Positions 60,406 through 64,000 of a stretch of DNA of 64,000 bases are shown piece by piece. Under the pieces are notes generated by a model. It did not search any database. It was not told the DNA's origin and worked only from the letters and a program-made list of their open reading frames with translations. Within the stretch, counting starts at the first letter, position 1; each line of letters begins with the position of its first letter. Both the position numbers and the translations under genes were made by a program. The DNA is from Microbacterium sp. MPKO10 (GTDB taxonomy: Bacteria > Actinomycetota > Actinomycetes > Actinomycetales > Microbacteriaceae): positions 124,001 to 188,000 of the forward strand of contig NZ_JAPCHX010000005.1 of NCBI RefSeq assembly GCF_026107415.2, given 5' to 3'.

Positions 60406-61274
60406 CGCGATTCCTCCGTCGCGCGGTCGGAGGGCGTCTCAGCGCTACGTGCCGAAGAACGACGATGCCGCGTGGCCGCCATGACTCCGAGAGCGACGAC
60501 ACCCGCAACAGCAACCGCGCCGAGAACGAACCAGATGTTTGAGATGCCGTCTGTCACCTCAGTGACCCAGGACTCCGCCTGGTACTGGGTGTCGACGGTG
60601 ACGATTCCGCCGAGGTTGGCTGTGCCGTTCGTGATCAGCAGGAGAACGCCGATTGCGATGGTCAAGCTGCCCGAGACGATGAGGCTCCATGCATTCTGCC
60701 ACCGGCCGATCGTCAGCATCCGCGGCCGAATCAGGCGTGAGACGCGCGCCCCGAATCGCTTCCAAAGCAGGGCGAGAATGACGAGCGGCACGACCATGCC
60801 GAGTCCGTAGAACGCCAGCATGATGCCGCCATACACCGGGTTCCCGCCCAGTGCGGCCACCGCGAGAACGGAGCCGAGGATCGGCCCCGCGCACACGCCA
60901 GCAACCGCGTACACCGCACCGAGAAGGAACACCGAGACGGCTGATGTGCGTTCCGTCGATCCCGACGTGGTTCGTGAAAGACCGGGTACGGGGATGCCGA
61001 GAAGCTGCACCAGCCCTGCGATGATGACGACCACTGCAGCACCCCCGACCAGCACTGTGCGGTTCTCGGTGACGAGAGAGCCGAGCGCGGCAGAAAAGAC
61101 GCCCAGAGGCACCAGAGTGACCAGAAGCCCGGCGAAAAACTGCGCCGTGCGCACGAGTATCGCCAGAGGGGCAGCGAATGCGTAGGCGAAAAACGCCGGA
61201 AGAAGCATAACCGAGCAGGGGCTCAGAAGAGCGAGGATGCCGCCGAGAAACGCTCCGGCGTACCCGATGTCCAT
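60402..61274 (-). CDS. ccdA: CcdA/DsbD-type transmembrane electron-transfer protein
   Basis: 290 residues with six membrane helices. The two redox cysteines sit in LSPCSVMLLPAFFAYAF (Cys20) and AVAGVCAGPILGSVL (Cys128), pseudo-symmetric as expected for CcdA. It carries reducing equivalents from cytoplasmic thioredoxin to extracytoplasmic thiol proteins, for example in cytochrome c maturation. Longer than minimal CcdA by a final extracellular region and seventh helix (about 200-270). Its ATG directly abuts the stop codon of the DsbA-like gene. Middle gene of the three-gene redox operon. Confidence 0.9.
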   Translation of the reverse strand: MDIGYAGAFLGGILALLSPCSVMLLPAFFAYAFAAPLAILVRTAQFFAGLLVTLVPLGVFSAALGSLVTENRTVLVGGAAVVVIIAGLVQLLGIPVPGLSRTTSGSTERTSAVSVFLLGAVYAVAGVCAGPILGSVLAVAALGGNPVYGGIMLAFYGLGMVVPLVILALLWKRFGARVSRLIRPRMLTIGRWQNAWSLIVSGSLTIAIGVLLLITNGTANLGGIVTVDTQYQAESWVTEVTDGISNIWFVLGAVAVAGVVALGVMAATRHRRSSARSAETPSDRATEESR

Positions 61275-62048
61275 CTACTGTTCCGCCTTCGCGAGTTCGC
61301 TCTCGATGACCTCGACGAATGCTTCATACGGCTGTGCCCCGACGACCGGGGTGTTTCCGACGACAAAGATGGGCGTGCTCGATACGCCGATATACGATGC
61401 TTCCTCCGCGTCAGCGTTCACGGCATCGAGAAGCTCTTGATTGTCGAGATCGGCCGTGAACTTCTCGATGTCGGGAACCCCAACCTGTTCGGCGAACTCG
61501 ATCAGGCGTTCTCGGGGAAGATCGATGTGGGAGCGCGCGGGCGCTTCGGCATAGATCGCCTCGTTGTACTCCCAGAAGAGCCCCTGCTCGCCGGCGGCAC
61601 GACCCGCGACGGCCGCATCGACCGATTGCTCGCCGAAGATAGGGAAGTCACGCCATTCGAAGCGCACCTTCCCCGTCTCGACGTACTCGTCAATGATCTT
61701 CGGCAACGTGTCACGCGAGACGACGGCACAGAAGGGGCATCGGTAATCCGAGTACTCCACGATCACAACGGGTGCATCCACGTCGCCAATCGCCGTGACG
61801 TCGCCGTCCACACGCCGCGCGACGTCGAATCGAATGTCGTCGTCACCGCTCTGGCCGCCCTGACTCTGCTGACCTCCGTGCTCGTCAGACGGCGAGCCAG
61901 CTCCTGTCGTCCGCGGCTGGCTTCCCACGACGACCGCGACGATGATCAGCGCGAGACTGCCCACGATCACCGCCCACACCCACAGGGGAACACGGGACTC
62001 TGCGAAGGCCGACGAGCGATTCGCCGCTCTGCGCGCGGGCCGAGCCAT
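61275..62048 (-). CDS. Membrane-anchored DsbA-like thioredoxin-fold protein
   Basis: 257 residues from the ATG at 62048 (AGGAG five bases upstream). One N-terminal membrane anchor (about 23-42), a Gly/Gln-rich linker (50-70), then a DsbA/thioredoxin_4 domain with the active site CPFC (104-107) in YSDYRCPFCAVVSRDTLP and the cis-Pro loop SSTPIFVVG. It would oxidise or isomerise disulphides outside the cell. First gene of an operon with ccdA and the CxxC membrane protein, divergent from a GntR regulator whose palindromic site lies in the shared promoter. Confidence 0.92.
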   Translation of the reverse strand: MARPARRAANRSSAFAESRVPLWVWAVIVGSLALIIVAVVVGSQPRTTGAGSPSDEHGGQQSQGGQSGDDDIRFDVARRVDGDVTAIGDVDAPVVIVEYSDYRCPFCAVVSRDTLPKIIDEYVETGKVRFEWRDFPIFGEQSVDAAVAGRAAGEQGLFWEYNEAIYAEAPARSHIDLPRERLIEFAEQVGVPDIEKFTADLDNQELLDAVNADAEEASYIGVSSTPIFVVGNTPVVGAQPYEAFVEVIESELAKAEQ

Positions 62049-62093
62049 GAAGTCTCCTGACGTGTCTAAGCTGAACTCGTCCCACCGTACGAT

Positions 62094-62107
62094 AATGTAT
62101 ATACATT
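62094..62107. promoter_or_regulatory. GntR operator AATGTATATACATT
   Basis: Perfect 14-bp palindrome in the 77-bp gap between the DsbA-like gene and the GntR gene. It overlaps a -10-like TACGATAAT word. GntR/HutC-type regulators bind GT-N-TA-N-AC palindromes like this, and a second copy with one mismatch occurs at 63914-63927. Confidence 0.85.
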
Positions 62108-62125
62108 TGCAATGCAGGGGTGCCC

Positions 62126-62860
62126 ATGCCGAAGAACCCATCTGATGCCGGCCGACCGCGCTGGCTCGTCATCGAAGAGCAGCTGCATCAGCGCATCCTC
62201 TCGGGGGACTACGCCGAGGGCTTTCCCGGCGAACTCGAGCTGGCTGACGAGTTCGACGTCAGCCGAGGAACCATGCGCACGGCACTGAGACGGCTGCGTG
62301 AGAGCGGGCTCATTGTCGCCGAGCGTGGCCGCCGCCCGCGCATCAACATGTCGAACCCCGCATCCAGCTACGGAGCCATCTATAGCCTCCACGAGATCGT
62401 GACGGCATCCGGGGCAACGCAGCACAGCACCGTTCTCGACCAGACGATCGTCGAGGCTCCCGAGATTTCTGACCGACTCGCCACAAGCGAGACCCGTCTC
62501 TTCTACCTCAAGCGAGTGCGCTGGGCAGACTCATCCCCCATCGCCATCGATGAAATCTGGGTTCCGGCGAGCATTGCTGCCCCGCTGTGCGAGACGGACT
62601 TCACGAATACCGCCTTCTACAAAGAGCTGCGCGACACATGCGGAACAGTCATCGCCGGCGGCGACGAGAAACTCACGGCCACGGTCGCCACCACGACACA
62701 AGCCGATCTGCTGCAAACGTCCGCACAGGCTCCGCTGCTGCACATCGAACGTGTCGCGCATGACGGTGTGCGCCTCATCGAATTCCGGCGCACCTGCATC
62801 CTCGGCTCACGTTTCACCGCGACCCGTCCGTTCGGCACCCCGCTCACGTCGTCGCCTTGA
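62126..62860 (+). CDS. GntR/HutC-family regulator with UTRA ligand domain
   Basis: 244 residues from the ATG at 62126 (AGGGG six bases upstream). Winged helix at about 10-75: PRWLVIEEQLHQRILSGDY, ELELADEFDVSRGTMRTALRRL and SGLIVAERGRRPRIN. The UTRA domain follows (85-240), with FYLKRVRWADSSPIAIDEIWVP and LLHIERVAHDGVRLIEF. The ligand is probably a small metabolite. Divergent from the thiol-redox operon; the palindrome between them, repeated at 63914-63927, defines a small regulon that includes the lipoprotein or its divergent neighbour at the right edge. Confidence 0.93.
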   Translation: MPKNPSDAGRPRWLVIEEQLHQRILSGDYAEGFPGELELADEFDVSRGTMRTALRRLRESGLIVAERGRRPRINMSNPASSYGAIYSLHEIVTASGATQHSTVLDQTIVEAPEISDRLATSETRLFYLKRVRWADSSPIAIDEIWVPASIAAPLCETDFTNTAFYKELRDTCGTVIAGGDEKLTATVATTTQADLLQTSAQAPLLHIERVAHDGVRLIEFRRTCILGSRFTATRPFGTPLTSSP

Positions 62861-62890
62861 GACGACGTGAACATCACAGCCCGCCGCGTG

Positions 62891-62910
62891 TCGGATCGCG
62901 GGAGATCCGA
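62891..62910. terminator. Hairpin between GntR and DsrE-like genes
   Basis: TCGGATC (62891-62897), loop GCGGGA, GATCCGA (62904-62910): a perfect 7-bp stem between convergent genes, placed 31 bp after the GntR stop codon. No T tract. Confidence 0.55.
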
Positions 62911-62950
62911 GAACGCCGCGCACTCCACAGCGCATATGCGATTGTCTGAT

Positions 62951-63280
62951 TCAGATGCGAACGTAGGCCGCCCCGTGCAGCTGGGCTTCCACCAGGGCGA
63001 CGACCGCAGAGCCCACTGTGTGAACTGCCGGCTGGAGCGCCTCCCTGGGGATGCTTCGCCGTTGCATTCCCTGGTCACAGGCCTCGATTGTCGTCCGTGG
63101 CCCGGGCGCGAGGAGACGAGCGGATGTGGTGACGCCAGCCAACGCCGGACCGTTTACAACGATCCGCACCGCGAGCGAGCCATTCGCCTCCACGAGAGTT
63201 TCTGCTGCCGAGACAGCTCGACTCACGTCATCCGCATTGTCTGAGACATGCAGAACTGCTGTCGTTGCTTCCTCTGGCAT
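62951..63280 (-). CDS. DsrE-family small protein
   Basis: 109 residues from the ATG at 63280 with AAAGGG six bases upstream. The DsrE/DsrF-like fold is seen in AVLHVSDNADDVSRAVSAAETL, the IVVNGPALAGV strand-loop, and the end VGSAVVALVEAQLHGAAYVRI. The cysteine used by sulphur-transferring members would be near IEACDQGMQRR (Cys68). Similar single-domain proteins take part in sulphur relay or have unknown roles. Placement beside a thiol-redox operon is suggestive but not proof of a shared function. Confidence 0.82.
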   Translation of the reverse strand: MPEEATTAVLHVSDNADDVSRAVSAAETLVEANGSLAVRIVVNGPALAGVTTSARLLAPGPRTTIEACDQGMQRRSIPREALQPAVHTVGSAVVALVEAQLHGAAYVRI

Positions 63281-63364
63281 GAGTCACCCTTTCTACTCGT
63301 GCGCACCACGTGCGCCCACAATCTCCGGCCTGAGCGTCAGGCTCTGAACTGCCGTACAGACGCG

Positions 63365-63859
63365 TCAAGGCGCCTCCAGGCGAACGAGCTCGTACACTCT
63401 CGAATCATCGGTCGGCACGAGCCCGTAACCACTCGAGGTCACCGCGATCGGGGCGGCGAACGGTCCACGAGCACGTTCGGAGCCATTGTCGCTCGCCAAC
63501 ACAATGCTCGTACCGTCGGATGCTCGCGTGGGCGCCCACCCGGCGCACGATGGGTTCGTCGACAGGGACCAGCGCGTTCCCACGTCGTCGAATGCGACGA
63601 ACGCAAGATCTGACCGGTCGTCTCGGGGAAAGAGCGTTCCCACGAATAGATCGTCAACGGCCCGAGGAGTCCCGTCCACTGCGATCACCGAGACGCTCTG
63701 CGCCCCGGGCGGGAGCACAGCTCTCGCCACGGCACGATCGGTTGTGACGTCGATTTCAGCAACGCGTTCCGGCCCGCCGTCGAGATCGGCGAAACACGCT
63801 GCCAACGTCACGACAACAAGTGCACTGCCCAGTGCGATCTGCATGCAGCGCCGAATCAT
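63365..63859 (-). CDS. Lipoprotein of unknown function
   Basis: About 164 residues from the ATG at 63859 (the frame is open to 63937). Type II signal peptide with lipobox TLAAC (Cys22). The mature part has short beta strands (AEIDVTTDRAVARAVLPPGAQSVSVIAVDG, DLAFVAFDDVGTRWSL, APIAVTSSGYGLVPTDDSRVYEL; each a separate segment). I do not recognise the fold. No clear ribosome-binding site. A copy of the GntR palindrome lies 55 bp upstream of the start codon, so it is probably regulated with the DsbA-CcdA operon. Confidence 0.78.
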   Translation of the reverse strand: MIRRCMQIALGSALVVVTLAACFADLDGGPERVAEIDVTTDRAVARAVLPPGAQSVSVIAVDGTPRAVDDLFVGTLFPRDDRSDLAFVAFDDVGTRWSLSTNPSCAGWAPTRASDGTSIVLASDNGSERARGPFAAPIAVTSSGYGLVPTDDSRVYELVRLEAP

Positions 63860-63913
63860 CGGCCAGCGCTCGTGCACCGCGCCAGAGGTATCGACCACAC
63901 GCCCATCTCCACA

Positions 63914-63927
63914 AATGTCTATACATT
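63914..63927. promoter_or_regulatory. Second GntR-type operator
   Basis: AATGTCTATACATT matches the 62094-62107 palindrome at 13 of 14 positions. It lies upstream of the lipoprotein gene and of whatever gene starts beyond the right edge. A partial third half-site, GACTATACA, follows 11 bases later. Confidence 0.75.
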
Positions 63928-63937
63928 CAACGTGCAT

Positions 63938-64000
63938 GACTATACAGCCGGTGAGCTTGTATGTCAGCCGCTCCTGCGCCTTCCACCGGAAACGAGGAGT
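63938..64000 (+). other. Leader of a gene that starts beyond the right edge
   Basis: No start codon in a supported frame is present, but the window ends with AAACGAGGAGT, an excellent ribosome-binding site. A forward gene very likely begins a few bases beyond position 64000, controlled by the GntR-type operator just upstream. Confidence 0.5.

Overview
The window comes from a high-G+C actinobacterium. Gene content and order (DUF3073 beside purF-purM, a sterol-carrier-like gene back-to-back with purD, an HtaA-type haem uptake locus, frequent GTG starts, start codons sitting directly on -10 hexamers) fit the Microbacteriaceae best. This is inference from gene families; no ribosomal marker is present.

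Layout. 0-5 kb: end of a membrane protein, a DUF2520 Rossmann protein, coaBC, and panD-panB-panC (pantothenate and CoA synthesis). 5-13 kb: a DEAD-box helicase with a very long Arg/Asp-rich tail, a GlsB-type stress membrane protein, a RidA/HxlR divergent pair, a two-component system, an IscA-like protein, an acyltransferase-3 and a DedA protein. 13-24 kb: histidine utilisation (IclR regulator, hutH-hutU-hutI, hutG further on), a DUF559 protein, a GPH-type transporter and a PLP decarboxylase. 24-26 kb: a small odd segment with a PKD protein, a lipoprotein and gene-free DNA. 26-34 kb: Nudix protein, an RND pump with a 300-residue insert, a TipA-like MerR regulator, a DUF4097/PadR pair and a universal stress protein. 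34-46 kb: purF, purM, purD surrounding a haem acquisition locus (HtaA protein, hmuTUV, sortase) controlled by three phased DtxR-like boxes. 46-51.3 kb: a DHA2 efflux pump and an aromatic-acid decarboxylase island with a TetR regulator and one gene broken by an amber codon. 51.5-64 kb: purC, DoxX, a complete IS481-family element with its CCTAGA target duplication, an esterase, a HAD protein, a second two-component system, purS-purQ, and a DsbA-CcdA thiol-redox operon divergent from a GntR regulator whose operator recurs at the right edge.

How the parts work together. Purine genes (purF, M, D, C, S, Q) are scattered along 24 kb with unrelated loci placed between them. The hut genes convert histidine to glutamate. 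The haem locus combines surface capture, ABC import and a sortase under an iron-type regulator. Many regulators lie next to palindromes that are probably their own operators; these are annotated.

The most unusual genome-level signal is the octamer GGATGCTG / CAGCATCC. I count at least 80 exact copies in 64 kb (about 2 expected by chance). Both orientations are used, some copies pair into hairpins, and none occurs from about 45.54 to 52.06 kb, which contains the decarboxylase island. It behaves like a host-specific DNA word comparable with uptake or recombination signals. I found no CRISPR array, rRNA, tRNA or prophage.
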